Shown in pieces: positions 10,717-20,081 of a stretch of DNA of 64,000 nt. Positions within the stretch are counted from its first letter, which is position 1, and each line of letters opens with the position of its first letter. The stretch is from Thermoleptolyngbya sichuanensis A183 (GTDB lineage: Bacteria > Cyanobacteriota > Cyanobacteriia > Elainellales > Elainellaceae), in assembly GCF_013177315.1 (NCBI RefSeq), contig NZ_CP053661.1, positions 4,898,001 to 4,962,000 of the forward strand. Direction: 5' to 3'. A program made the translations under genes and the position numbers. The notes below the pieces were generated by a model. It did not search any database and was not told the origin of the DNA. It was given only the letters and a program-made list of their open reading frames with translations.

Positions 10717-11112
10717 ATGCTTATGAAATGGCAATTAGGGCACGGGCAATCAGAATTTCCGGCAAACCCTCAGCAACGATTTCAGTCCGAATCCCAATCG
10801 CGTCTGAACTGGCACCAAAATCGACACCATGTTGAAACTCTGGAGCGCATCTTTCAGCGGACGGCAACCGCCAAACGCAACTGGAATACGAGGCTGAACG
10901 GACTGTGGGAAAGGGCGATCGCCGCTCTGGATGTATCGGATGAGCCGCGCGTGTGGCGATCGCGGGATGAGCACGGGGATGTTTTGTGGAATGCCTATGA
11001 TCCAAAAACCGGAAAGTCAGTGAATTGCGTTTCGGAGGCGGATTTGCGAGTCTGGCTGGAAGCGCGATATTCCCAAACACCCAGTTCCCCAATGTCTAAT
11101 CTCACTGTCTGA
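10717..11112 (+). CDS. Conserved cyanobacterial hypothetical protein
   Basis: 131 residues. A strong AAGGAGG lies just before the ATG at 10717, and an ATG two codons on (10723) has better spacing. The middle (TLERIFQRTATAKRNWNTRL) is helical and basic. The later text DVLWNAYDPKTGKSVNCVSE and ADLRVWLEARY is of a type found in cyanobacterial proteins of unknown function. The last codons and the stop lie inside a 13-bp minisatellite that begins at 11095, so the C-terminus depends on repeat number. Confidence 0.65.
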   Translation: MLMKWQLGHGQSEFPANPQQRFQSESQSRLNWHQNRHHVETLERIFQRTATAKRNWNTRLNGLWERAIAALDVSDEPRVWRSRDEHGDVLWNAYDPKTGKSVNCVSEADLRVWLEARYSQTPSSPMSNLTV

Positions 11113-11210
11113 TGCCACTCTCTAATCCCAACGTCTAATCTCACTGTCTAATCTCACTGTCTGACCCCACCATCTGATCCCACTGTCTAATCCCACCGTC
11201 TAATCGCTGG
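11095..11210 (+). repeat. 13-bp minisatellite, eight full units plus partial, across a stop codon
   Basis: Units follow TCTAATCTCACTG with changes at a few positions (TCTGATGCCACTC, TCTAATCCCAACG, TCTGACCCCACCA and so on). Eight 13-bp units span 11095-11198, and a ninth partial unit follows. The first unit encodes the final S-N-L-T-V of the gene at 10717, and the TGA stop falls at the start of the second unit. Confidence 0.95.
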
Positions 11211-11288
11211 CTATAGCGATGCCAGAACCCTTCAGAACCCTGCTAGCGGGTCAGGTGTCTCGTGACGTTCAGACGGTTATCAAGACTG

Positions 11289-12155
11289 CTACTGTTTCTT
11301 CAGCACGTCCAGAAACGCATAGACACTGGGTGGCAGCAAGGCATTTGCCAGCGTCACGACTCCGATCAATCGCTCTAGGGGCGTAGGCAGGCTGTAGGTT
11401 TTCACGCCCGCAGGAATAGGTTCCGCAGCAAGTCGCGGCAAGATCGCAGCACCCAAGCCTTCCGCCACAAGGCTGACGATCGTGGCATCGGTTTCCACCT
11501 CATAGTCAGCCTTGAGCGAATGCCCCAAGGCTTTGGCATGGTCGTAGACGGGGCGCATCATGAGGTAATCTCTGGGCGGCATAATCAGCGAGTGCTGCAA
11601 CAGTTCTGCCCAGGTTAGCTGTGGACCCGCAGGCTGAAACGAAGACGGCAGCAGCGCAATAAATTCATCCTGAAAGACTCGCCAGACTTCAAACTCTTCG
11701 GTGGTGGGCATAAACGTAAACCCCACGTCGGACTGCCCTTCGCGGAGGGCCTGCTCGACGTGGGGATAGTTGTCGTGTTCCGACAGGTTGATGGTGATGC
11801 TGGGGTGCTGCTGGTGAAATTGGGCAATCACAGACGGCAGCAGGTTAGTCGCAACGCTGCGAAAAGAAGCAACCCGCACCTGTCCCCGTTTCAAGCCTCT
11901 GGCCTCTTCCGCTGTCTGGGCGATCGCATCCGCCCGCACCACAATTTCGCGGGCATGGACAAGTACTGCTTCGCCCACTGGCGTAAGCCGTGCCCCATGT
12001 CGCCCCCGGCTAAACAATACAACACCCAGAAAGTTTTCTAGAGCGGCGATCGCATGACTGACGGCAGACTGCGACATTTCCAGGTGCAGCGCTGCCTCGC
12101 TAAAACTGCCCTGCTCCGCCACGGCAACGAGAATGCGGAGCTGGGATAGCTTCAT
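11289..12155 (-). CDS. LysR family transcriptional regulator
   Basis: 288 residues from the ATG at 12155; a TTG nine codons earlier is less likely. The winged helix-turn-helix occupies about residues 1-60 (KLSQLRILVAVAEQGSFSEA, MSQSAVSHAIAALE and LTPVGEAVLVHAREI). The effector domain follows, with GQVRVASFRSVATNLLPSVI and the late VSLVAEGLGAAILPRLA. The effector is unknown. It lies downstream of the polymerase gene on the same strand with a 284-bp gap, so whether it controls the polysaccharide genes is open. Confidence 0.93.
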   Translation of the reverse strand: MKLSQLRILVAVAEQGSFSEAALHLEMSQSAVSHAIAALENFLGVVLFSRGRHGARLTPVGEAVLVHAREIVVRADAIAQTAEEARGLKRGQVRVASFRSVATNLLPSVIAQFHQQHPSITINLSEHDNYPHVEQALREGQSDVGFTFMPTTEEFEVWRVFQDEFIALLPSSFQPAGPQLTWAELLQHSLIMPPRDYLMMRPVYDHAKALGHSLKADYEVETDATIVSLVAEGLGAAILPRLAAEPIPAGVKTYSLPTPLERLIGVVTLANALLPPSVYAFLDVLKKQ

Positions 12156-12439
12156 CTGGTTTTGGTTGTTTGCGTCTAGCAACTTGCCCTATTTCACTTG
12201 CCCTATGGCAAGAATTCCAACAAATTCCAACAGATATCGCCAGCCATTGTAGAAGGGAAGACAGGAGGCGTGGCGAATCTTGGGCGACAGTTTTGGGGCG
12301 CTCAGTCTTGGCGAATGGTTACCAGAACGCAAAATCAGGCGGCGTGTGCAGATAGAAGCGATACGACCTCTGCATGAGCCATCACAACTTCTGGATGGGC
12401 TTGCAGCACGGCGCTGTACTGGCTCGAAAAGCGATCGCC

Positions 12440-13924
12440 CTATTTCACGCTGCTGCGTTGGGAGAAGGGGGCGATCGCCGAGCTTGCAGAAACGGGACTT
12501 TCGATTGCTTTCAGCGAAATGCCAAGCGTTTTGGACTCGGTGTGGTCGGCAAACAAGCCCAAAATGCCCCCGGCTGAAATCGTCAGCAGCGGATGGGGAA
12601 AGGCATTCAGCAGAGCGTCTGCCATGTTGAGCGCGAGTACGACGGATAGGGCCGCCACGGGCGCAAGCCTGCGATGATGCCAAGCGCCTGTGGGGAAATA
12701 AAAGATTAGCACCAGACTGGGCAACAAAAAAACGAGCGTAAGGCTCACCAATCCCACCAGTCCGCGAGTGCCATACACGATAATCCACAAACTATCGGTG
12801 ATGTACTCATAGCCCCTGTGATCAATCACGCGATTTCGCCCATACCCCCCCCAGCCAAACCACATTCGCTGATTGGCCTTGTCCACTAGAACATCTTCAG
12901 AATTGAGCCGAAATTGCAGGGATTCCGTCTTGCTTTCAGAAGTCACGCCGCTAACGGCTGCGGTAATGCCATCTTTTGCCAGGGAACCTGAGATGCCGTT
13001 GTGCAAATAAATCAAAATACAGAACGAAATTGCTAGCAGCGGCAAAAAGTTTCTCAAATATCTGCTGACAAAAAAGATGAACACGCCGACACAGAAAAAC
13101 ACCGTCGCCGCCAGCGATCGCGTCAGGAAAGACTGAACCACGATGGCGAGCGCCAGCCACTTAAAGGGAAGCCCAAACAGACGATTGATTGAGCCGCTTT
13201 TCCAAAGCCATACTGAAATTACAGCAGCAGACATAAACCAAGCACCCACAACCAGGCCGTGCGCCTGAAACACAATCGGTCGATAGCCAACGCCTTCAAT
13301 CACGTTTTGACCAATCCGGCCCCCTGAGCCGTCAAATCCGTAGATGGTCTGGTGCAAGATCGGGCTGAGACGCATCTCAATCCAGCAAAGTGGAATATAG
13401 CTCAGCGTCCCCACAACAATGCCCAGACAGAGCTTTCTCAGTCCCTCCAAATCACGGAGATAAACTCTGCCTAATAGATAGGGCAAGACCCAATTTACGC
13501 TTTGAGCGCCTAGCTCCTTCAAGCCGTCAAAAATGCCCAAGTCGTTCGAGATAGACGAAAGGAACGGGCAGATCCACCAAACGATCATCGGCAAATCAAA
13601 CCAGCTTAGGCGAAAGGAAAACAAGCGCTTTGCTTCCGCATTAAACAGGATGATTCCTAAGAAAACTGCATAAGTTGTGAACGCCATTCGAGTCCCCGGA
13701 ATCAGAAGCGGAAGCTCAAATTCAAACTGAGACAGATAGAGAAACCCTGTCACGAAGCTCACGACGATCGCCCATTGAATCGACAACTGTCGAAACAAAT
13801 TAACCACGATCGGAACCCATGCAAGCAGTGCGGGAGCAGGAGGAATGATCATCGATGTTATGAGCTTTTCGTTCCAGGTATTGAGAGCTAATTTGTAAAG
13901 GAGCCTGAAAGCCTTGTTAATCAA
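12440..13924 (-). CDS. O-antigen/exopolysaccharide polymerase-like membrane protein (Wzy-like)
   Basis: 494 residues with about 10-12 hydrophobic segments, for example WAIVVSFVTGFLYLSQF, LALAIVVQSFLTRSLAATVF and LPLLAISFCILIYL. A large soluble loop lies at about residues 330-390 (RLNSEDVLVDKANQRMWFGW, then GGYGRNRVIDHRGYEYITDS). That topology, with the WFGWGGYG loop text, is seen in cyanobacterial O-antigen ligase/polymerase-like proteins. It would join repeat units in the periplasm. It follows the flippase gene on the same strand, a classical Wzx/Wzy pairing. Polymerase versus ligase cannot be told from sequence. Confidence 0.75.
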   Translation of the reverse strand: MINKAFRLLYKLALNTWNEKLITSMIIPPAPALLAWVPIVVNLFRQLSIQWAIVVSFVTGFLYLSQFEFELPLLIPGTRMAFTTYAVFLGIILFNAEAKRLFSFRLSWFDLPMIVWWICPFLSSISNDLGIFDGLKELGAQSVNWVLPYLLGRVYLRDLEGLRKLCLGIVVGTLSYIPLCWIEMRLSPILHQTIYGFDGSGGRIGQNVIEGVGYRPIVFQAHGLVVGAWFMSAAVISVWLWKSGSINRLFGLPFKWLALAIVVQSFLTRSLAATVFFCVGVFIFFVSRYLRNFLPLLAISFCILIYLHNGISGSLAKDGITAAVSGVTSESKTESLQFRLNSEDVLVDKANQRMWFGWGGYGRNRVIDHRGYEYITDSLWIIVYGTRGLVGLVSLTLVFLLPSLVLIFYFPTGAWHHRRLAPVAALSVVLALNMADALLNAFPHPLLTISAGGILGLFADHTESKTLGISLKAIESPVSASSAIAPFSQRSSVK

Positions 13925-14055
13925 GGATTTCCGAGAAACCGCTTTTCCTGGGCAAGCATGACCTCAAAGCCACACATGCCAAGAGTTTCAGGCTTCTTAA
14001 GATTTGCTTCATAAATTAGCTCTGAGACTCAGGGTTAAGGGTCAGAAGTTAAGAG

Positions 14056-15393
14056 TCAAGAGGTAAGTGCTGGAAAATCTACCCCAAAGATGGCTCGACC
14101 GGTCAGAAATAAAGCCAGAATAGCCAAAAAAACAAGCGTTAGTTTGAGGTCTTGTCCGATACAAAGCAGGCGCTCTTTCCAGAGTCCATAAAGGTTTGCC
14201 GCATAGATGGGGATGTTGCTGATTGGAACCGCAACCACTGCTCCAAAATCGCCTGCCAGATGAGCGCCCAAGGGAATTCCCAGAATTAGAAACAGAAAAC
14301 TCAAAAACTTGCCGAATGCCGAATATTGAGATTGTCCCAGCGCCAGAAGGACAGGGCCCACTGTATTCGTCAGTGCCAGGGGCCAAATTCCTAAGGAGAG
14401 GACTGATAGCATCCACCCTGCCTGACGGTAGCGTTCGTCATACATGATGGAGATAATAATGTCTCCGGTGCTAATCAGCAGAGCAAGCAATATTCCAATT
14501 GCTGCCAATACCAATCCCCGGTTTTTGAGAATCTTGGCCCGCAGTTCAGTCCGCTCTAGATGAATCAGCTTGGCTAGAGACGGAAAGATCACCGTGCCGC
14601 CGACCTTTTCGATCAGCGTAGAGGGTAAAATTGCGATTCCCAGGGCAAGATTGTAAATCCCAAACATCGAGAGGGTGATGAGCTTTCCAAGCACCAATCG
14701 ATCGGTCTGGGTCGCCAGAAAATGCATCGCGCTGGATGCAAAAATCCACTTGCCAAAGTTCAAGATTTCTCGAACGGCTGACTTATCCCAGGCAAACCTA
14801 TTTAGCGGGCCAGGAATGCTCCAAATGTTCAGGATCAGCGTGATAACTGCAGAAATAACTCCCGCAGAGGCGATCGCCCAAATTGATGGACTCATCCAGG
14901 CCCAAATAATCAAGATAACACCCGAAACCACTTGAGCGCTGATTTCAAGGGTGGAAATATGCCGCATTGAAAGCTGGCGATTGAGCGTGATTCGCTTGGT
15001 CGGGTTGAACCCATCAATGACCAGAAAAAGCCCCATAAACGGTAGCAATAAGACCAGTTCAGGCTGTCCATAAAAACTGGCAACGGGCCACGCAATTAGC
15101 AAACTGCCTGCCCACAAAATGAACCCCCGAATCACCTGAATAGTCCAGGCTGTGTTTAGAAAATCGGGATCATCGCCGCGCTTGCTTTGAATAATGCTAG
15201 GAGCAACTCCTAAGTCCGAAAACAAAACTAGCGCACCCAAGAATACCCAGACCAAGCTGACTTTCCCGAACATTTCGGGGTTGAGCAGACGGGTCAGAAT
15301 CAAGTTGCTGCCAATTCGCAGCGCCAGGGAAATGCCGTAGGTGAGGACAACCCAGGCCGTCCCGCGAATTGCCAACTGTTTAATAGATGCCAT
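14056..15393 (-). CDS. Oligosaccharide flippase (Wzx-like, PST family)
   Basis: 445 residues, start ATG at 15393. About 12 membrane helices begin with the family opening IRGTAWVVLTYGISLALRIG, then NLILTRLLNPEMFGKVSLVW. It belongs to the MOP superfamily that flips lipid-linked oligosaccharides across the inner membrane. It sits 131 bp upstream of the polymerase gene in the same direction and faces away from the export gene at 16055, so a shared divergent control region lies between. Confidence 0.88.
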   Translation of the reverse strand: MASIKQLAIRGTAWVVLTYGISLALRIGSNLILTRLLNPEMFGKVSLVWVFLGALVLFSDLGVAPSIIQSKRGDDPDFLNTAWTIQVIRGFILWAGSLLIAWPVASFYGQPELVLLLPFMGLFLVIDGFNPTKRITLNRQLSMRHISTLEISAQVVSGVILIIWAWMSPSIWAIASAGVISAVITLILNIWSIPGPLNRFAWDKSAVREILNFGKWIFASSAMHFLATQTDRLVLGKLITLSMFGIYNLALGIAILPSTLIEKVGGTVIFPSLAKLIHLERTELRAKILKNRGLVLAAIGILLALLISTGDIIISIMYDERYRQAGWMLSVLSLGIWPLALTNTVGPVLLALGQSQYSAFGKFLSFLFLILGIPLGAHLAGDFGAVVAVPISNIPIYAANLYGLWKERLLCIGQDLKLTLVFLAILALFLTGRAIFGVDFPALTS

Positions 15394-16054
15394 GACCCTG
15401 CCTAAACAACTTTGCTAATCCAAACCCGTCCAAATTCATCCACCAGTTTCGTCGCATTCCATCAGATACTGCTAGTTCGCTGCGATACAGTTGCCTGTTT
15501 GGATATGTGTTTCTAACAATAATTTGGAAATAACTTGAAAATAACTTGAGAGCCACTCCGAAAGTATTCTTAAAACGACTCTTAGAAGATTAAAAGGAAG
15601 AGTAGAAGATCTACTTTAAGCAGAAAAATCGATGTAAAAATCGGGGAGCGATCGCCCTCTAATCCCCCTTTAGCAGAGCTTGTAAAGTCTGCCGACTCAA
15701 TTGGACTCAGACTCAATCAGACTCAAAATAACGCCAGTTTGCCAGTTGTTTCTTTTTGTATAGCTAACTTATATCGGTGAAGCTGGGGGCTTGTCAGTAA
15801 TTTCACGGCCCTTCATCAAAACTTCATAAAATTCTGGATACCTTTTCTGAGGAAACCCGTAGTCCTTGCCAGTTCTGGATTTCATCGCTGTTGCCGAGCA
15901 GTTCTGTTTTTGGGCGATCGCCCAAAATTTACGGGATTAGGCGTAATGATACCGTTTGCCCCGGAACAGGTTTGGTATTATCTGTTTGCTTCGATTCACA
16001 GAACTTATTAAAGCCAGGTTAATGACAGGGCATCAGTCGCAAGGAGCGTGCCTT
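15394..16054. promoter_or_regulatory. 660-bp divergent control region between flippase and export genes
   Basis: AT-rich compared with the flanks and without a convincing gene. Transcription must start leftwards for flippase-polymerase and rightwards for the export and chain-length genes. Two HIP1 or HIP1-like sites occur, at about 15649 and 15916. I cannot fix promoter elements with confidence. Confidence 0.5.
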
Positions 16055-17275
16055 ATGTCGGATTATCAGGAACGCATTTACGCCCGAAGTGGGGACTTTG
16101 CTATTGGGGTTAGGAATGAGTCTGGAGGAGAATCCAGAAATTTTTTAGGGCGTGTTTGGAACGCAGGTCTTGGGCTAGCAGGACTAGGACTGGGTTGCTG
16201 GATGGGGGCGATCGCCCTTGCGCTGCCATCCACCGCCCAGACCTTACCTGAATCTATGCCCTACGAACCTAGCGGACGGGTGCCCTCTCGTGCGGCGGCA
16301 GCGATTCCGGCAGAAGCAGCCAGCACCGAGTACACGCTGGGGGCGGGCGATCAGGTGCGGGTCGATGTTTTTGGTGTCGCCGATCTCAGCGGCACAACGT
16401 ATACCCTGTTGTCCGACGGCTCCCTGACCTTGCCCTGGGTCGGAAAGGTGGTTTTGCAGGGATTGACGACCGAACAGGCTTCAGAAACCCTGGTGCAGCG
16501 CTATCGCCGCTATATCCACCGACCGTCAATTACCGTCAGCTTGGTCAGCCCGCGCCCAGTTCGCATCGGCGTGGTGGGCGAGGTAAATCGCCCCGGCGCA
16601 TACACCACCGGGCAATCGGCGGGCGGCACAATCGAGGGTGATGGGGCAGCCGCTCCCATTCGCACCGTGACGCAGGCCATCCAGGCCGCAGGCGGCATCA
16701 CTCAATTAGCCGATATCCGCAACATCGAGATTCGCCGGCCGCAGTTGGGAAATCGCCAGGAGGTGATTCGGGTTGACCTGTGGGCATTTTTGCAGGCGGG
16801 CGAACTGGATCAGGACATTCCCCTGCGAGATGGCGACACGCTGATCGTGCCGACAGTCAGCGCCCTCGACCCCCGCGAAGCCGTCCAGTTGGCTGCCGCA
16901 AACTTTTCGCCCGAAACGGTCAGAATTAACGTCGTTGGCGAAGTGAAGTCTCCCGGAACGCTGGCGCTACAGTCCAACACTTCGTTAAATCAGGCAATTC
17001 TGGCGGCGGGCGGGTTTGACCTGACTCGTGCCCGCACCAGCGAAGTGCAGTTAATCCGCATCAACCCAGATGGTTCGGCCGTCCGTCGAGAAATTCAGGT
17101 AGATCTCTCCGCCGAGGTCAACGAAGCCACTAATCCGGCCCTGAGAAACAACGACATTGTGGTGGTGGGTCGCTCTGGGCTGGCGCGAACCGGAGACTTT
17201 TTGAATACGCTATTGGGACCGATTAATCCGTTTGTGGGGGTGTTTAGCATCCTCCGAATTTTTGGCGGGAATTAG
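16055..17275 (+). CDS. Polysaccharide export protein (Wza-like, SLBB domains)
   Basis: I choose the ATG at 16055 because AAGGAG lies 8 bases upstream; TTG and ATG codons at 15956 and 16022 lack this. The 406-residue product has an N-terminal hydrophobic segment ending ALPSTAQT (about 40-63), a likely signal peptide without a lipoprotein cysteine. The poly-export domain (YTLGAGDQVRVDVFG) follows at about 93-165, then two SLBB domains starting RIGVVGEVNRPGAYT and RINVVGEVKSPGTLA. It should form the periplasmic/outer membrane exit channel. The chain-length/kinase gene follows 213 bp downstream. Confidence 0.92.
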   Translation: MSDYQERIYARSGDFAIGVRNESGGESRNFLGRVWNAGLGLAGLGLGCWMGAIALALPSTAQTLPESMPYEPSGRVPSRAAAAIPAEAASTEYTLGAGDQVRVDVFGVADLSGTTYTLLSDGSLTLPWVGKVVLQGLTTEQASETLVQRYRRYIHRPSITVSLVSPRPVRIGVVGEVNRPGAYTTGQSAGGTIEGDGAAAPIRTVTQAIQAAGGITQLADIRNIEIRRPQLGNRQEVIRVDLWAFLQAGELDQDIPLRDGDTLIVPTVSALDPREAVQLAAANFSPETVRINVVGEVKSPGTLALQSNTSLNQAILAAGGFDLTRARTSEVQLIRINPDGSAVRREIQVDLSAEVNEATNPALRNNDIVVVGRSGLARTGDFLNTLLGPINPFVGVFSILRIFGGN

Positions 17276-17306
17276 CTTGGTACAGGGTTCGATGGCGTTC
17301 CCAAAC

Positions 17307-17334
17307 TGTGAGTGAGCGTGTGTGAGTGAGCGTG
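17307..17334 (+). repeat. Perfect 14-bp tandem duplication
   Basis: TGTGAGTGAGCGTG occurs twice back to back, followed by a decayed third unit (AATGAGAGTGTG), in the spacer between the export and chain-length genes. Confidence 0.9.
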
Positions 17335-17488
17335 AATGAGAGTGTGGGGCGATCGCCCGTTCCTATTCTTTGAGTCGCATTCCTGTTGCATTGATAGCGT
17401 TCAGCAAGCTGTTCATGTTTTCTTCGTATTTTTATCCGTGTGTTGTGCCAGTCTTCTGTAACTCCTCCAATCGTCAGTTGAGTCAGGT

Positions 17489-19870
17489 ATGAACCCAGAA
17501 AATCGTCACGAGCCGCTCCGCCTGGAGAGTAGTAACCAGCTGATCAGCCAGTTGCTCAGCCAAAATTCTGCTAGCGATGCCGATGAGTTTGCCCGCCTGA
17601 TGCGAAAGGGGCTGAACATTGGTACGTATCGGCGCAGCATCTTCCGAAATTTCTGGCTAACGGCGAGCATTGTGGGGTTGGTCAGCAGTCTGGCTGCGTT
17701 GCGATATGCCACCACGCCCCCCACCTACTTGGGCGAGTTTCAGCTTTTGGTGGAGCCGCTGAATACACAGGCGCGGGTAGTCGATCCACTGGCAGTCACG
17801 CGAACGAGCAATAACGTGCCGACCGAGCATTCCTTTGGCGGGCTGGATTATCCCAGCCAGATTGCCGTGCTGCAAAGCCCCGGAATGCTGGAGTCGATCG
17901 TGCAGGAAGTGCAAAAGTCTTATCCAGACTTCAACGTGGGGATGCTGCAACGGGGGCTGACGGTGGAGCGGAAAGGGCAGACGAATACGGATATGACCAA
18001 AATTCTTCGCGTCAGCTATGTCCACTCCGACCCCGAACTGGTGGCGATGGTGCTGCGGGAAACGTCGAATCGCTATTTGCAATACAGCCTGGAAGACCGC
18101 AAGACCCGCTACAGCGAAGGCATTAAATTCGTTGAAGACCGCTTGCCAGAACTGCAAAATCGGGTGAACTCGCTGCAAGACCAACTGCAAGCGCTGCAAG
18201 AGGAATATAACCTGGTTGACCCCAAGGAGCAGGGAACACTGCTGTCGGGAGAGGTGAGCCAGATTGCGGCAGAGGCGCGGGAAACGCGCAAACTCTTGCG
18301 GGAACAGGTAACGCTGTATAACTCGCTGCGGCAACAGTTGAACCTGACCCCGGAGGAGGCGATCGCCGCGTCTGCCCTCAGCGAAGAACCGGGCTATCTG
18401 AAGCTGCAAGAGCAGATGCAGCAGCTAGAAGCCGAAATTGCCACTCAGTCGGCACAGTTTAGCGAAGAAAGCCCGATTATACTGGATCTGCGTGCAAAGC
18501 AGCGCAATCTTTCGAGCCTGATGGCGCAGGAGGCACAGCGCATCTTGGGGCAAAATCTGGGGCAGGGCACGGGCAATCCCCGCGTGCAGGCATTCCAGAA
18601 CTCTGTTCGGCTCAAGCTAATCGAAGAAATGGTAGCGGCTATCAACCAGATTCGCGTGTTGCAGGCCCGCAGCGCCGAAATTGCAGGCATTCAGGCACAG
18701 GTACAAAACCGCTTTCAGGAGCTTCCTGCTGTCTCGCGGCGATACAGCGAAATCCTGCGGCAGCTTGAGATTTCCAACCGCAGCCTGGATCAACTGCTCA
18801 CCCAGCGCGAAAACTTTCAGATTGAATCGGCCCAGACGGAGGTGCCGTGGGAACTGGTGTCGCCCCCGACGCTGCCGAAAGACGGGCAGGGTCGCCCGAT
18901 TCCCTTTGCCAAGAGCAACCGAGAACTGCTGGGGGCGATCGGCGCTTCGATTTTGCTGGGGCTGCTGGCGGCTATCTTACTTGACCAGTTCCGCAACGTT
19001 TTCTTTAGAACAGAGGACATTCAAGACGCGATCGATCTGCCGGTCATTGGGGTGGTGCCCTACGACGCTGGCGCTGCCCATCTGCAAGCGGAGGTTCCGC
19101 CGACCGCAACGGGCGATCGCCTCGATTCTTCTCTGTTTAAGGAAGCCTTCAGTTCGCTCTATGCCAATCTCTGCTTTATGTCGGACGGTGCGCCAATTCG
19201 CTCGATCACCGTTTGCTCTGCCTCGCCCAGCGAGGGCAAAACCACGATCGCCCTGCACCTGGCCCAGGTCGTTGCCAGCATGGGCAAGCGGGTGCTGCTG
19301 GTAGACAGCAATCTCCGCCATGCCGACTTGCATCGACGGCTGCGGCTGGAGAACGAGACGGGCTTGAGCGATATGCTGCTGCGTGAGGTGCAGCCTGATG
19401 ACTTGATCCAACCCACCAGCGTCCGCAATCTGTTCGCGCTGACCGCTGGGCAACCCTCGCTAGAAGCCGTCCGGCTGCTGGCATCAGAACACATGCAGAC
19501 CGCCATGTTCAGGCTGCATCAGACCTACGACCTGGTGATCTACGACGCACCCCACCTGTTGGGATTGACGGATGCGGAGTTCATCTCCGCAAATACCGAC
19601 GGCATTCTCATGGTGGTGAGCGTTTGTCAGGCTAAGAAATCGCACGTTATGCAAGCTCTGCAATCCCTGAGCGTCCATCGCCTACCGAGTCTAGGTGTGG
19701 TTGCCAATCATCCAAACCCCAGGGCGATCGCCTCTCTGGGCTACTACAACACCCATCCGCGCCCGCTGCGGCGACAGGCCCGCATGGTGGAGGAACCCGC
19801 CCGCGCCCTGCTGAATGGCAGTTCTGGTAGTTCCAACGGCGGTAATGGTTCTCATCATTCCAGAAGCTAG
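17489..19870 (+). CDS. Chain-length determinant / BY-kinase-like protein (Wzc-like)
   Basis: 793 residues. A first membrane helix lies at about 54-73, then a Wzz-type periplasmic domain with long coiled coils (about 205-270 and 310-440). The second helix, GAIGASILLGLLAAILL, is at about 481-497. A cytoplasmic CpsD/CapB ATPase follows, with Walker A ASPSEGKTT near 577, Walker A' VLLVDSNLR near 603 and Walker B LVIYDAPHL near 682. The usual D-x-D of A' is D-S-N here. The C-terminal tail is Ser/Gly/Asn-rich with almost no tyrosine, so autophosphorylation on a tyrosine cluster is doubtful. It should control polymer length with the Wza-like protein. Confidence 0.9.
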   Translation: MNPENRHEPLRLESSNQLISQLLSQNSASDADEFARLMRKGLNIGTYRRSIFRNFWLTASIVGLVSSLAALRYATTPPTYLGEFQLLVEPLNTQARVVDPLAVTRTSNNVPTEHSFGGLDYPSQIAVLQSPGMLESIVQEVQKSYPDFNVGMLQRGLTVERKGQTNTDMTKILRVSYVHSDPELVAMVLRETSNRYLQYSLEDRKTRYSEGIKFVEDRLPELQNRVNSLQDQLQALQEEYNLVDPKEQGTLLSGEVSQIAAEARETRKLLREQVTLYNSLRQQLNLTPEEAIAASALSEEPGYLKLQEQMQQLEAEIATQSAQFSEESPIILDLRAKQRNLSSLMAQEAQRILGQNLGQGTGNPRVQAFQNSVRLKLIEEMVAAINQIRVLQARSAEIAGIQAQVQNRFQELPAVSRRYSEILRQLEISNRSLDQLLTQRENFQIESAQTEVPWELVSPPTLPKDGQGRPIPFAKSNRELLGAIGASILLGLLAAILLDQFRNVFFRTEDIQDAIDLPVIGVVPYDAGAAHLQAEVPPTATGDRLDSSLFKEAFSSLYANLCFMSDGAPIRSITVCSASPSEGKTTIALHLAQVVASMGKRVLLVDSNLRHADLHRRLRLENETGLSDMLLREVQPDDLIQPTSVRNLFALTAGQPSLEAVRLLASEHMQTAMFRLHQTYDLVIYDAPHLLGLTDAEFISANTDGILMVVSVCQAKKSHVMQALQSLSVHRLPSLGVVANHPNPRAIASLGYYNTHPRPLRRQARMVEEPARALLNGSSGSSNGGNGSHHSRS

Positions 19871-20081
19871 ATACGGTTCAAAAAAGCTGGTTTTTTGCAT
19901 GGATTAGGTGTGATTAGGCGTGGTTATTCAGAGCGTCTGCACGCATTCCAGCCCATCCCAACAGCATTCATCACGGGTTTCATATCACTGGTTCAATATC
20001 AGGCTTCGACGTTTCAACATAGGACTTTAATTGGAATCTGACTGAGATATTCAACTTCAATTCTTAGCTGCGGAGGGTGTA

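Noticed and set aside
12189-12788. 199-codon minus-strand frame overlapping the end of the polymerase gene
   Set aside because: Different frame of the polymerase gene; Arg/Ser/Cys-rich text without membrane character, and it overlaps the well-supported frame for more than half its length.
17657-18409. 250-codon minus-strand frame inside the Wzc-like gene
   Set aside because: Rich in Gln/Arg/His as expected for the complement of the coiled-coil codons; no start signal and no family match.
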